The notes below the pieces were generated by a model. That model was not told where the DNA came from. It searched no databases and saw only the letters and a list, made by a program, of their open reading frames with translations. 64,000 bases of DNA from Turnera subulata (lineage: Eukaryota; Streptophyta; Magnoliopsida; Malpighiales; Passifloraceae): the NCBI GenBank assembly GCA_028386065.3, contig JAKUCV010006799.1, positions 1 through 64,000 on the forward strand, in the 5' to 3' direction. Below are positions 47,605-60,084 of this stretch, piece by piece (the first letter of the stretch is position 1; the number at the start of each line of letters is the position of its first letter). The translations under genes were made by a program, and so were the position numbers.

Positions 47605-48851
47605 CACGTGGCAATGTTTTGGGAAAGTTAAATTTTTTTCTCATGGCACATGCGTAGCCCACATGCATACTATCTTTTTTTCTTTTTTTTTCCTTTTTTG
47701 TCATCCTCATTCCATTCTTCCTCTTTACACTCCACTTTCTCTCTCTCAACTTCCACCCACAACAACCCTTCTGCAACCTCCCCACCTAGGACCGCCCTGT
47801 TGCCCTCTTACATTGTCTTCTTTAGCTTCTACCCTTGGTACAAACTGGTGAGCATGTTTTTTTACTCCTAATTTCCTTTTTTTGTGCAAGTCTTCTCGTT
47901 ATTATGAAGTGGTTATTGTGGATCTGACGATATCTACTTTCTTCAGGCCTATGCAATTTTTTCCATCCTTTGACAACACATATTATACCATGCTTTATCT
48001 CCTCTAGATTTCTTAGCCATGCTTTATCTCCTCTAATTTTTTTTTGTTGCTTTATTAGTTTATAACGGATAAAGACGAACAAAGTTGTTGTGAGGATGGC
48101 TTATTGGGTATTTGATTTCAGACCAACAAAATTGTTGTCAGGACAGCTTATTGAGAAGTATTTGATTTCCTAACTTTTAAGTAAATATTTGATCTTTGGA
48201 AATGGTATGTGAGGGTATTTATGGATTGATAATAAGATGAACATAGAAAAAGCTGTATGTGAAATGTTGGTACAAAAATCTATGTAATAACATTAGAATG
48301 TAATCTTGGTTCCTTCACCGGTTCTGTATTACTCTACCTCCAATCCTTTCTCCACGCACTTCTTTTTCGCTCAAAAGGAAGTTCTTTTTTTATCACGAAA
48401 GATTAAAATTTCATTATGGAAAAAAATGAAATTAGAGAGCATGGGCCTTAATTAGCATGAAGGATCGTTTGCTATTGCTTATTTAAAATGAAGAGTTTTC
48501 CATGCCAATTCTCTTTTATTAGGTATTAGTAGTTCCTGACATAACATACTCAGCAAACATTAATATTTGACATATTATAGTTTTGACATTAGAAATCCAT
48601 GCTAGAGGCATTGATATCCCCGATATATTACATGTTCTTGCTTCTATGTAGAAAAATAGGAGCTTGTTGGGAATTTAATTTCCTAATTTTATGTAAATAT
48701 TTGTTTTTTAGGGATGGTATGTCTGGATATTTATGGATTGACAATGACATGAACATGGGAAAAGCTAGATGTGAAGTTGTTTTTTCCTACTCATTTTATA
48801 GAGTTTCAGGTTAACGTGTTTTGATTGTATCTTCAATTTAGCAAATACCCA

Positions 48852-49200
48852 ATGGATGTTGCTGCCATAGCCAGGTTGAATAGGGCTAGAAGAATCAGAA
48901 TTTTAAAGGACAAATGTTCTGCCAACGAGGTATGCATGAGAATTTTATATTTCAGCCAAACTTTTGCCTCCCTATTACTGACTGACATTGTCTTATAGGG
49001 TTGTAGGAAAAGGCTGCTACCAACATCGCATGATCACACTACCGTTGCAAGAAAGAAGGCAAAAGTTGTGCCATGTTCATGTGCCAATGCCACGAAGGAG
49101 GTACGACCTATGAAAACGACTGTCGACTCCATGATAAACAATGCAAAATTGCATATTTCTGCACAAAGTGTTGTTGATGANGTCTTGCTCACCCTTTACA
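48852..49200 (+). pseudogene. Helitron Rep N-terminal exons
   Basis: Exon 1 (48852-48929) reads MDVAAIARLNRARRIRILKD and ends in GAG before GTATGC. After TTATAG the frame continues from 48999 as GCRKRLLPTSHD through a basic stretch to MKTTVDSMIN and onward. An ambiguous base (n) stands at 49181. MD-x-AARLNRARR-like starts occur in plant Helitron proteins, so I assign it to the same gene as the Rep downstream. The exon join is a prediction. Confidence 0.6.
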
Positions 49201-49559
49201 TGGCTGTATATTTACTGCATGGTGCTTGATTTTATGACGTTGAGGATATATTCGTGGAACAAAACGGATCACTATGACTAGGAAAGGTTGCATTGCCTGT
49301 GGGATAAAACTTTTAAACTTTATACCAACAATTCAATTTTCAATGCTGAAGATGTTGCCAAATAAAAATAATGCACTGATGCGTCAGTTAGAAATAAAAA
49401 TGCGTCAGTTAGAAATAAAAAATCAGGTTTAATCTTTATTTCAATGCCTTTGGATACTTGATTCATTATGTTTGGTACCGGTATTTTCCATTCCCTACAT
49501 ATATACATATATTGTTTATGCTCTAGATCATTGGAGTAGCGTTCCTTTTCCAATGGAAA

Positions 49560-52063
49560 TGATTTATTTTGACCTCTGAAGATTTCTTCAATTTTGGTAC
49601 ATAGGGACATCGAACCACATTTTGCATTTTGGTAGGCCAGAATGTGTATGTCAATTTTATGGTGTTTTGGTACGAGGAGCGAATCGATAAGAGATCTAAT
49701 AGTTCCTGCCCTAGATTTTCTTTGTGTTGCCGAGAAGGAAGAGTCTTACTTCCTTTGCTGCAACCTGCACCAGACCAATTAGAAACTCTTTTAGATTGCA
49801 ATAAAGACCACATATCAAAAAAATTTAGAAAAAACATCAGACTTTACAATTCTATGTTTGCCTTTACATCTATTGGTGCCAAGGTTGACAACGAAATCAA
49901 CAGAAGACTTGGTCCTTACATCTTCAAAATTAACGGCCAAAATCATCATAGGATTGGTTCTTTGTTGCCTATTGATCGGAAACCTCCAAAGTTTGCACAA
50001 CTATATATATATGACACAGACAATGAAGTTAGCAATAGAATCTCATCCTTTTCGACAACTGATACTACCAAAGTTATTGATGCTCACTTGGTTCTAAACT
50101 TGGTTCAGATGCTTGATTCCTATAACGAAGTTGTAAAAGCATTTAGGATGGTACGCGATCATTGCAAACATAGTGATGATTCATCTATAAGGCTCAGGTT
50201 GATTGTTCAAAATATAGAAAGGAACAGGCAATATGACTCGCCATCCTGCAACGGGTTAGCTACATTGATAGATGGTGATTTTGGCCAATCTGTTCGGAAT
50301 CATGATATAATTGTGGACCACAAAACTAAAGGGTTGAAGCACATAAGTGATTTACATCCTTTATATATGGCATTACAATATCCTTTATTATTTCCATATG
50401 GAGAACCGGGATATCAAGTGGATTTACCAAATGCTAATCCCATTGGAAGTCAAGGCCGAACAATCAAAAGATATCACTATAAATGAATATTATACCTTTT
50501 GATTACAACAACGAAGGCAAGAAGGGAAAACTCTTATCCAAAGTCAGCGTTTATTGCAACAATATATAATTGATGACTACTCATGCATAGAGGAATAGAG
50601 ATTAGATTATATTCGTAGAAATCAAAATGACATGAGATCTGAAATATTCAGTTGTGTTCAAGATGTTTTTTTTAGGGGTGATGTTGATGCTAATAAACTT
50701 GGAAAAACAACAATTTTACCTTCAAGCCATACTGGAAGTCCACGTTACATGTACCAAAACTATCAAGATGCTATGGCCATTTGTAGAACTTGTGGATATC
50801 CAGATTTATTTTTGACATTCACATGCAATGCTCAATGGCCTGAAATTAAAGATGCAATCTCTATGATAGACAATTTACAACCAGAAGATCGTCTAGATAT
50901 TGTTTGTAGGGTCTTCAAATTGAAACTAGATTACTTAGTTTCTGATATCAAAAAAAAAAATATTTCGGTCAGACTATTGTATGTAAGCAACCTCCCTTAC
51001 TGTTTTAGAAGCATGAACTATCATTTTCGTATACTATAACAAGGGAAAATAGTATTGTCTCCGCCAATTTCTAAACGTCTTTTCATAATTTTTTCCATGC
51101 GGATTTCAAGTATTTATACTGTTGAATTTCAGAAGAGGGGACTTCCGCATGCACATATCTTAGTGTGGTTGGATGACAAGAATAAATATGTGACTCCTGA
51201 TTAAATTGATTCGATAATATCAGCTGAAATTCCAGATGCAAGCACCGATCCTATTGGCTATGAAGCGGTTTCAAAGTTTAAGATGCACGGACCATGCGGA
51301 ATGGCCAACCAACAGGCACCGTGCATGACTAAAGGATACTGCTCTAAACATTTTTCGCAAAAATACACTGCTCAGACTATTGTAGATTCTAAAGGATTTG
51401 TTTTATATAACAGAAGAAAAACTAATCATCGAGTTCAAAAAGCAAATATCCAACTAGATAATAGTTTTGTTGTTCCCTATAACAGAGATTTGATTGTCAA
51501 ATACCAAGTCCACATTAATATTCTAATATGTAACAAATCCAATGCAGTTAAATATTTATTTAAGTATATAAATAGGGGCCCTGATAGAATAAAAGCAATG
51601 ATTGAGACTACAAAGGAATTTGATCTAAAGAGTAATAACAATTCTTAAGGAATTTGATACAAAGAGTAATAACAATTCTTCTGACAACATTGACGAAATC
51701 AAGTCATACCTAGATTGTAGCTTTTTATCTATATACGAAGCTGTTAGGAGAGTATTTCAATTTTCAATACATTTTAAACAACCATCTGTTGAACGCTTAA
51801 CTATCCACTTACCAGACATGAATAGAGTTGTTTTTCCTGCAAACCAAAGCGTGCCAAGTTTATTTTTTAGAAAAGATATAAGAAAAATAATGTTTACTGA
51901 ATCGATGCATACAAATTCGCAGGAAAATGCTAAAGAACTCACATACGCACAATTTCCTACAAAATGGGTGTGGAGCAGTAGAGATAAAATTTGGACACAG
52001 AGAAAAAAAGGTCATTCTTTAGGTCGTATAGTTTACATTCATCCAAGTGCTGGAGAATTGTAA
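49560..52063 (+). pseudogene. Helitron Rep (HUH endonuclease) domain, broken
   Basis: 49629-50485 is open and matches the Helitron helicase-like N-terminal region (FWYEERIDK, FSLCCREG, HRIGSLLP). 50632-51039 continues with PSSHTGSPRYM, YQDAMAICR and FLTFTCNAQWPE. The HUH motif HAH (51148-51156, in GLPHAHILVW) and the double tyrosine motif KYLFKYINRG (near 51550) are both preserved, so the two nicking tyrosines are visible. A 34-bp tandem duplication (51613-51646, 51647-51680) ends that frame. 51818-52063 covers the Rep C-terminal block (ELTYAQFPTKWVW). Rep cleaves and joins single strands during rolling-circle transposition; this copy is interrupted several times. Confidence 0.92.
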
Positions 52064-52129
52064 AATTTACGAATGCTTTTTAAATGTTGTAAGAGTCCCT
52101 ACAAATTTCGAAGACATCAGAACAGTCAA

Positions 52130-54041
52130 TAACATTATTTATCAATCGTATTAGGAAACTTGCAAAGTTTTAGGTTTGTTAGGTGATGATATGGTTTGGC
52201 ATGAAGCATTAAAAGAGGCATCACATTGGGCAACAACATACTAGATAAGACACATTTTTTTGCTACAATTGTTATCTCTTGCGAAGTTGCAGATCCTGTT
52301 AACCTATGGGAGACAAATTGGAAACTATTATCTGAGTATATTGTTTACAAATGGAGAGAAATTTTCCACACTCCAAATGTTAATATTCCTGACTATCAAT
52401 TAAAAAATTATACTTTGTTAGAACTTGAAAAAATATTTAACAATAACGGTACTTCTTTGCAAGACAAAAAATTTCCTCTCTCTGATCAGACTATTTTTCA
52501 AGATGCTGGAAACAAACTTTTGAGGGAAGAATTGGATTATGACACCAATGCATTACAAGAAAGGCATAATCATTTATATTCACATCTAAACGCAGACCAA
52601 AAAATGGATTATAATGCAATACTCGAAGCAGTTAATGAAAAATCCGGTGCTATATTTTTTGTTTATGGCCACGGTGGAACTGGCAAAACATTTCTATACA
52701 AGACAATAATTTCGAAAATTCGCTCCAATGGAAAAATTATTTTGGCTATTGCATCCTCTGGTTTAGCGTCATTACTATTACCTGGAGGCAGAACTGCTCA
52801 TTCTAGATTTAAAATCCCACTAAAGATAGATGATTGTTGTATCAAGGTACACAACTCGCACAATTAATTCAATTCACTGATCTCATTATATGGGATGAAG
52901 CGCCTATGAATCATCGAAATTGTTTTGAAGCTGTTGATAAATCACTAAGAGATATTTTAAAACATAGATCCTATCAATGTTCTTGATAAACCATTTGGAG
53001 GAAAACTCATTTTACTAGGGGGTGATTTTAGACAAATTTTAACTGTTGTCCCCAGAGGAGACAGAAACAAAATAATCCAAGCATCCATTAACAAATCAAA
53101 ATTATGGAGAGACTGTCATATATTTGTTCTCAAAACTAATATGTGATTATTAAATCCTTCACTAGATGAGAAGTCCAAAACATCAATCCCGAATTTTGTT
53201 GAATGGATCCTAAACGTCGGAGATGGAAATGTAGAAAGCATTCAAATGAATAATGAAGAAAATGAACCCTCGTGGATTAAAATACCCGATGAATTTTTGG
53301 TCCATGCAAATGAAAATAAACTTGGGGCTATCATTTCAGAAATTTACAATGATTTTCAGCAAAATTTTTCAAATATATCATACCTAAAACAAAGGGCGAT
53401 AGTCACACCAATGAACTTCACTGTCGATTTAACAAATGACCAAATACACTTAATGCTTCCAGGCGAGGAAAAGACATACTATAGTTTTGATTCAATATCA
53501 AAAATTTCAATGAGTAGTGGCCAAAACATGGAATTATATCCCATTGAATTTTCGAATTCTCTAAAACTAAATGGAATACCCCATCATGAATTAAAATTAA
53601 AAGTCCGTACCCGATAATTTTAATGCGTAATATTAACCAAAGCGCTGGCTTGTGCAATGGAACAAGACTAATAATAACACAACTTGGCTCTAAAGTAACA
53701 GAAGCCGAAATAATTACTGGAAATCATTCCGGAAATAAAGTTTTCATTCCGCGAATTGAACTTGAAACATCAGAACATAAATGGCCATTTACATTAAAAC
53801 GACGACAATTTACTATCAAATTACGCTACGCTATGACAATTAACAAAAGTCAAGGTTAAACACTCGAGAAATTAGGCTTATATCTACCAAAACCTATATT
53901 TACCCATGGTCAATTATACGTGCATTGTCGCGTGTCACATCTCCATATGGAATAAAAATTTTGCTTGAAAACGAAGAAGGAATACCCAAAAATTACACCA
54001 AAAACATAGTTTATAAAGATGTGTACGATAATTTGTATTGA
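52130..54041 (+). pseudogene. Helitron PIF1-type helicase, broken
   Basis: 52226-52867 holds Walker A (GHGGTGKTF, near 52670) after a DQKMDYNAI motif. A shift follows, then Walker [10 protein letters not shown] (near 52890), GGDFRQILTVVPRG (near 53025) and later helicase blocks in 53246-53617 and 53623-53859 (RNINQSAGLCNGTRL, MTINKSQG). The last readable piece (LGLYLPKP...VYDNLY) stops at 54041. Motif order is that of the SF1 PIF1-like helicase fused to Rep in Helitrons. At least four frame breaks are present. Confidence 0.92.
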
Positions 54042-55607
54042 AACAATTAGAAAATTTTCAATAATTTAGATGGTATAACTACAGTCAATCCATGCTACTG
54101 TCTAATGCTCCCTAAATATGTTCCTTCGCATGGAATAATATCACTCCATCATAACATGCCTCTTATTAGTAACGCAGCAATGGTAATAACACATAATATA
54201 ATACTATCTTTATTAGTGGATTATTTCAATGAGAGGAAAATATAATTAAGTAACATTGCCACATAACATAATATTATCTTTAGTAGTGAATTATTTCAGT
54301 GGGAGGAAAATATAATTAAATAGCATTACCAATGAATTTTTTTTCGTGATTATTTTATAAAAGAAAAAACAATAAACTATTTTTACTCTTTTCCCCTCTC
54401 ACTTATAAACCCACGTGACCACACACAGAAACAAGACCTTAAGTTCAACTTCTTATCTATCCAAATCGTATCCAATAAGTTGTCTCCTTTACATTGTTAT
54501 TACCCTTTGTTTCCAACGACCCAGATGGGAAAGAATAATAAGAAAAAGAAACCTAACGCAAGATGAAAAAGCAGGAGATACAGAGGAAGAAAGAATGGCG
54601 GCTGTAAATTCCTTCATAATCCTTTTTACGACAGATTCATTCCCAACAAGGTACAAACTCTTCATCCTATAACCCATGCTTGCAGTTGTAACTAAGATTA
54701 AAATTACTTGGTGAAAAAGTTTGGGCCACCCCATGTTTGCATGAATTTAGAACTCTCCCTATTGATTTATCCTCTACAAAATTTTAGCCAAAACCCTCTC
54801 TATTTCTCTCTAGAATATAACATCTTCTCTATTTGTGCTGACTTCTATTTCTAATAAAAAATACTATTGGCTTATGCCACGGATATCCTAATATTCTACA
54901 AACCAAACTGATTGCTTTTAAAAAATTTGGGGTTCTCCATCATGATTTACTATTAGAAAAGATTTAGGCAAAATTTACTATATATTTGTTTTTGGCATGC
55001 AATATGTCCTCTATTCATACTGTGTAAATAACTTTCAGATTTCTTATTTTTAAAAAAAATAAACTGACTTATTGGACATCCCATCCTTCTAGAAACATAA
55101 TCGAATAAGTAAACCCTGTAATGATTTCCACCCCATGCGATCAATCTTTGTGTATTTAATTATAATATTGTCTGCCTTCTTTGTCCAAGTCCAGCAATAT
55201 TACCCTGTACTTTCACTAATATCAAAGCATCACGATGCCCAAGCTCTTTCTGCAAGCAAGCACCGCCCAATTTTTTCTTACCTCAGCCTAATCTAGCTTG
55301 GACTTATAACCTCTTTGAAGTGCATCATGGCCCTGCACCTCAATAGCCACTTGCATAGCCTCCCTTCTTTATCTTCTAACACCAGAGATCCCAATTTTCT
55401 TTATATATCCCCTGGTCCAGAGCAAACGTACCCACAACCATTGCTCGACAACAATTACCCACATCTATTGTTCACCAAAACATTCACAGTCCCCAACACA
55501 AGTACAACCAACTTCTGCCCTCTTGCTACTTTTCTGCATGTTTGTTTCCATCCTTGAAAATTTGATAGCTTTGTAACTACTAAATTTCGTACATGCAGCT
55601 GCAAAAA
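54042..55607. other. Helitron spacer with ~75-bp duplication
   Basis: An imperfect tandem duplication of ~75 bp (about 54187-54257 and 54262-54331, sharing GAGGAAAATATAATTAA) follows the helicase. I see no convincing gene between it and the RPA-like exons. Frames of 60-85 residues here have no domain. Confidence 0.55.
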
Positions 55608-56640
55608 ATGGAATTTTCCTATCTCAATGAGCTGTAAATTGGAGGTGCTTATAAGATCAAGGTTCGCTTATCCAGAATTTGGGATTCAACCAACCCACGG
55701 TTAGACAATGAGCTCATGTGTGTGGATGCTATTCTGATAGATGAAATGGTACATCCTCATCCCATTAATTTCTACAACTTATTGATTAACAACTACAATC
55801 TTTGTAATTGATTTCATGTAAGTTTTATAAATATTTTTTTCCTATTCAGTCATCTCAAAAAAATATCCTTTTGCAATGAGAAAGGACAATGGATTGCAAG
55901 CAACTATAAGGAAAGAAGATGCTGCATTGCTCAAATCTTCGATGGTTGAAGGAGAAGTATATGTCATGATGGACTTCGATGTTACTCCCAAAAAGAAAAG
56001 CTACAACGCCACCCCGCATCCGCACATCATTAAACTACATCGAGGAACCATTATCAGACAAGTAACTGAGAACCAAGATAAAATCCCCATGCATTGGTTT
56101 AGCCTACTAAATGACTAAATTGTTGTCAAGGAACGCATAAGTGATAATTTAGTTGTCACAGGTAAACCCTTTTAAACACATCCATTATTATCTAACTATC
56201 ATTAAAGTTTCATCTTGCACCAATTCATTTTGTTTAAGTGCACATATATTATTGGACAAGTAATCACAGTCAGCTACAGTCCAAAGACAAAGATGGGAGT
56301 CCCTTCCTTGGGAAAAAAATATATCCACCTACAAGACATCAAGTGTGATTTTGTTGCTTATTTAATATTTTCTTTATTATAATCATACTGTTTATTATTC
56401 TTTTTACCACCTGCATCCCTTTTTGCACAGGAAACGAATTGCATAAGTCACCTTCTGGCCCCAACAAGGTAACTTGCTAGATGAGGAACTGATTACGAAA
56501 CTAGATCAGGAAGGCCCTGTGATTGCCATTTTAACCAGAACAACAGTAAAAACTTATAGAGGAAAACTGTACATAACCAATGCTCCTACTCACTTTCCTC
56601 TCATCCATACTTGAAAAAACCATGTTGTCCTAATTTGATA
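55608..56640 (+). pseudogene. RPA1-like OB-fold protein of the Helitron
   Basis: Exon 1 (55608-55748) starts MEFSYLNEL, has an in-frame TAA, then GAYKIKVRLSRIWD and VDAILIDEM before a GT donor: an RPA70/DUF223 OB-fold start. After a CAG acceptor (55849), 55876-56118 reads LQATIRKED, VEGEVYVMMDFDV and HIIKLHRGTII, the rest of that OB fold. A third piece (about 56430-56630) reads VTFWPQQ, GPVIAILTRTTVKTYRGKLYITNAP, a second OB fold split by small indels. Plant Helitrons often encode such RPA-like single-strand binding proteins. Stops and a frame mismatch at the second exon show decay. Confidence 0.8.
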
Positions 56641-58231
56641 ATACTGTAGGCCAACCATCCTTGAGCTCCACTTCTGCAACCAGACTCTATCTCAATCTTT
56701 CAATTTCAGAGGTGAAATCCTTTAGTGAAAGGTTACAATAACAAGAATCTATCTCATTCTTGCCATCACGTTTTCGTCCTAAACCTTGGATGGTAATATC
56801 AACTTCTAGTCACTGTATCTGGTGTGAAACAAATGTAAGAAGTCACGCATTTTTAAGAAACTGTGAAATAACTCTGCCGAAGGCTTTTAACTCTTCTTTT
56901 GTTATGCATTTAGAACACTGTTTTATTTAGTTAGTATTTGCTGTTAATTCCATATTTATGTGTTGTTTTGTTTAGGCTGTCTTTAAATGTCTAAGCTTAG
57001 GTTTGGAATTGGGAGAGTTGGAGTACTTTCTATTGTTACATAGATTTGTCTTGCTATTTTAGCCATTGTACTACGTGGTCCGGCCTGTAATTGGTTATTT
57101 TAATTCCCATTTAAAGGTCATGGGATGCATTATTTCAGATTGGATGTTTATCCTTTAAGAGGGCCAGAAAGGACCATATCAGAGAACTGTAAATAGATCG
57201 TACAGAAGTGTTATCATATAGAAGTGTTATCAATTCGTAAATTCACTAAACTTATGGAAGTGGCGACAATTGGTGATTTGAATAGTACTGTGAGAGAAAG
57301 TTCATGTTCATCTAAAAATGATTCTTTTTTACTTTTTTTTTCTTGCTAATTCATAATTCAAATGCTGCAATAAGGTGCTTATTTTTTGATATTATCTGGG
57401 TGAAATATGATTATGTGATGTTGAAATAATTTGTCCAGCACAACTTAATATATGCTATTGTCTTACTTTTTACCAATGTATACTATTGTCTTACTTTTTA
57501 CCAATCTTAGATAACCTTTGATTTATTAGAGTCAAATTAATTATTTTCTCTCTAGCATTTTGGAAACAAAAATGCAAACGTACTGATTTTACCTTCCCAA
57601 CTGGCTGGGTGCAAATTTGTATAAGAGATATTTTATACAAAATGAATGGCCTTAAAGGCATGGTTGTATGCATTCATCAGCCATTTCACCCATTGCTATT
57701 TATTTATGAAATGCATATGACAATTTTAGAAGCAAGAAGAACACCACTCAAACTTTGTTGTTAACATATGGTTAGTTACCAACATCAAATTCGTGGAGTT
57801 CAAAATTAGATATTTTGCATTATCTATTGTCTCACAATATCAGTTGCTGTCCAGGTTTCTAAATCTTGACTTTTGTTTCATTTATCACATCCATTCATCA
57901 AAAACATACAGTGGGAAATGAGAGTGTTTCCTCCTATTTTATTATGGTGACTCATCATTTGCATATAAAATTCATAGTGCCTCATTGAAACTATTTTTGT
58001 GACACATCAACATACAAAAGAAACTACACTTTGAAACTGTTCAGTTAAGTATGCTTCAAGATTTAATAATTCACGTACAAATCCCAATTACATATTGTCA
58101 CAACTCTTTCTATTGGCTAACAGCCTCCGTACCCCAATAAGCCAATTGGCTATTATGAAAAATCGAGCGGACAATTACATCAAACCCGAAGAAGAAACGA
58201 TGCTAAACAGGGTTACCGTGGTTCACTTGCT
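56641..58231. other. AT-rich DNA between Helitron and SIRE-like LTR
   Basis: No gene is seen. A 29-bp local duplication (TATTGTCTTACTTTTTACCAAT-type, about 57455-57505) and a perfect AGCCAATTGGCT palindrome near 58142 are present. The Helitron 3' end and the outer edge of the SIRE-like LTR should both lie in or near this stretch. Confidence 0.5.
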
Positions 58232-59698
58232 TGTGTAAGACCAAACAAGCAAAGAAGGGGGGGGGGGGGGTGAATTAGCGAATAAGAACTAACTAAAACT
58301 TTAAACAATAATAATTGCAGATTTAAAAGGAGAGAAAAGCAAACCGATTTATACTGGTTCACACACACACAACCCGTGTGGCTAATCCAGTCCTCCGAGA
58401 GACTCTCTAGAAGATTCCACTATCACCGTTAAGCTTCCGGGTGCTTAACAAACCGTTTACAACTCCTGCTTGAAGATTCAACACTTCAAGAATTTTCCCA
58501 CAGAAAGAAGACCCTCTTCCTATGAATTCACTACAAGGGAATAATCCTCCCTCAAGGTGTGTGATTACAATTGAGTCACTCAAAGCAAAAACTCTCTTCA
58601 AGAGTAGGTATGAGTACACAAAGTAAGCTCTATAAGGCAACTCTCAATTCTCAATGATATTGGCTCATAAATGATATGTATGTATAACAATGAATGCTTG
58701 AAACTGTAGAGAGTCGATATGTATATAAAACAGAGACCTACATGCTCTATTTATAAGGTTAAAAACATGTATTACCGTTGGAAAATATGTTCAAAACATC
58801 TTTAAACAAAGTATCATGGAAAGGTGAAAAGTATATCTGCTCATGTCGGCTGAACATCGATGTTGCAAATCAGGACATCGATGTTCTAGCCTTTGAGTAT
58901 GCATTATTGGCCCAACGGTCATAAGGACATCGATGTTGCAAATCTGGACATCGATGTCCTGGCCAGTGAATGCGAATCATTGGGCTAACGGTCACTAGAA
59001 CATTGATGTTGGCCAGAAGGACATCGATGTTCCACAAGACATTGTCCAAGACCCGAGACGAAATAACATCGATGTTCCATAGCTGAACATCGAAGTTTTG
59101 GACATTCCCAAAACAATCTTAAAACCAGATTCAGTAGGACATCGATGTTATGAAACAGGACATCAATGTTCAAACTCTTCAAAGCAATTTTTAAGCATAA
59201 CGGTCATGAGGACATCGATGTTCAGAAATTGGACATCGATGTTATAAACTACTGCCTACTTTTGGAAAAATTGTTTTAGTGCAGGACATCGATGTTCCAA
59301 TATTGGACATCGATGTTCAAAGCTTAGAAACCTTCTCGAAAGCTTGGTTTCATGGCAGGACATCGATGTTCAAAATTGGGACATCGATATTCATGGCTCG
59401 GAAGACATAAATATGATTGAAATAAAATCAAATTGATGCATGAGTAAAAGTGATTTTGTTTGAGCCAATAACTTAGAGACATTGAATGTTTAACCTTGTA
59501 CAAAATTGAGTTCCTAACTCTTTTTTTTCCTCTTGCTTGATCTTGTCACATCCATTCTTGAACTTTTGATGTCATAAGGCTTTGCTCTTGATTATTTCTT
59601 TTTGCTCCATAATAATGATCATCTTAATACAAGGTTGATTTGTCATTATCAAAACCTGAGTGAGATAAAGAGATGTTAGCAAAACATTATTTTCAACA
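58232..59698 (-). repeat. 3' LTR of SIRE-type element
   Basis: The inner end at 59698 is firm: minus-strand TGTTGAAAATAATG follows the polypurine tract. The outer end is uncertain. The LTR holds palindrome array D and, near its outer end, a run of 14 G (58257-58270) before TGAATTAGCG. Confidence 0.7.
58854..59391. repeat. Palindrome-pair array D inside the LTR
   Basis: About 16 palindromes of the GACATCGATGTT/AACATCGATGTT type occur in pairs. Cores at 58856/58877, 58929/58950 and 59002/59023 give a 21-bp spacing within pairs and a 73-bp repeat unit, which contains CAACGGTCA/TAACGGTCA in the longer spacer. Spacing within pairs is as in the family A copia leaders, while the longer unit and the spacer sequence differ. 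Confidence 0.95.
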
Positions 59699-59712
59699 AT
59701 TTCCCCCTTTTT
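59699..59712 (-). promoter_or_regulatory. Polypurine tract of SIRE-type element
   Basis: On the minus strand AAAAAGGGGGAAAT stands directly before the LTR, close in form to the tract of soybean SIRE1-like elements. Confidence 0.85.
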
Positions 59713-60084
59713 GATAATGACAAACAAGTTGAAATATGTGCTTATTAGTTCCCCCTATGTTTTAGCCATGATACCATTTAAGTTGAACTTTTTGAACCTG
59801 GTGTGCACATACATATTAAGTTGTTTTCCCCCTTTTGGCATTAGCAAAAAGAAATTGAAAAGACAAAGACAGGCTCTTATGCAAATGAAAGAACATGAAA
59901 GATAACATAAGATAAAAAAAATAGAAATATGGGTGTTAGTTCCCATCATCATCATCGTTATCTTCTTCATTTTTGCAGCAACTTCTTCTTCTTCATTCGC
60001 CGCGTCCATGTCCATAGGATCACCGGCCACAGTAGGATCATATGGCTCATCATCATCATCTCCCTCAGCTCCGAAATCATAGCC

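Larger units (their letters stand above)
47558..56700 (+). mobile_element. Decayed autonomous-type Helitron
   Basis: It begins TCTACGTAATAACATTAAAA with an early hairpin (GTGTCTCC...GGAGACAC) and CACGTGGCA, as expected for a plant Helitron 5' end. It then carries Rep/HUH, PIF1-type helicase and RPA-like OB-fold genes, all on the plus strand and all broken. The right end (CTRR with a hairpin before it) could not be fixed; 56700 is only the point beyond which I see no Helitron coding. The break in the element 4 LTR at 47555 suggests the Helitron inserted there or captured across it. Confidence 0.8.

Noticed and set aside
54415..54672. 85-residue frame after the Helitron helicase
   Set aside because: No domain or splice context, and it lies in AT-rich spacer. 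It could be part of a captured fragment, but nothing supports it.
55315..55557. 80-residue frame before the RPA-like exons
   Set aside because: It does not resemble an OB fold and is not in frame with the RPA-like exon that starts at 55608.
58257..58270. Run of 14 G as a special signal
   Set aside because: G-runs before TGAAT occur in LTRs of this type and homopolymer length is error-prone in assemblies. I see no reason to treat it as more.
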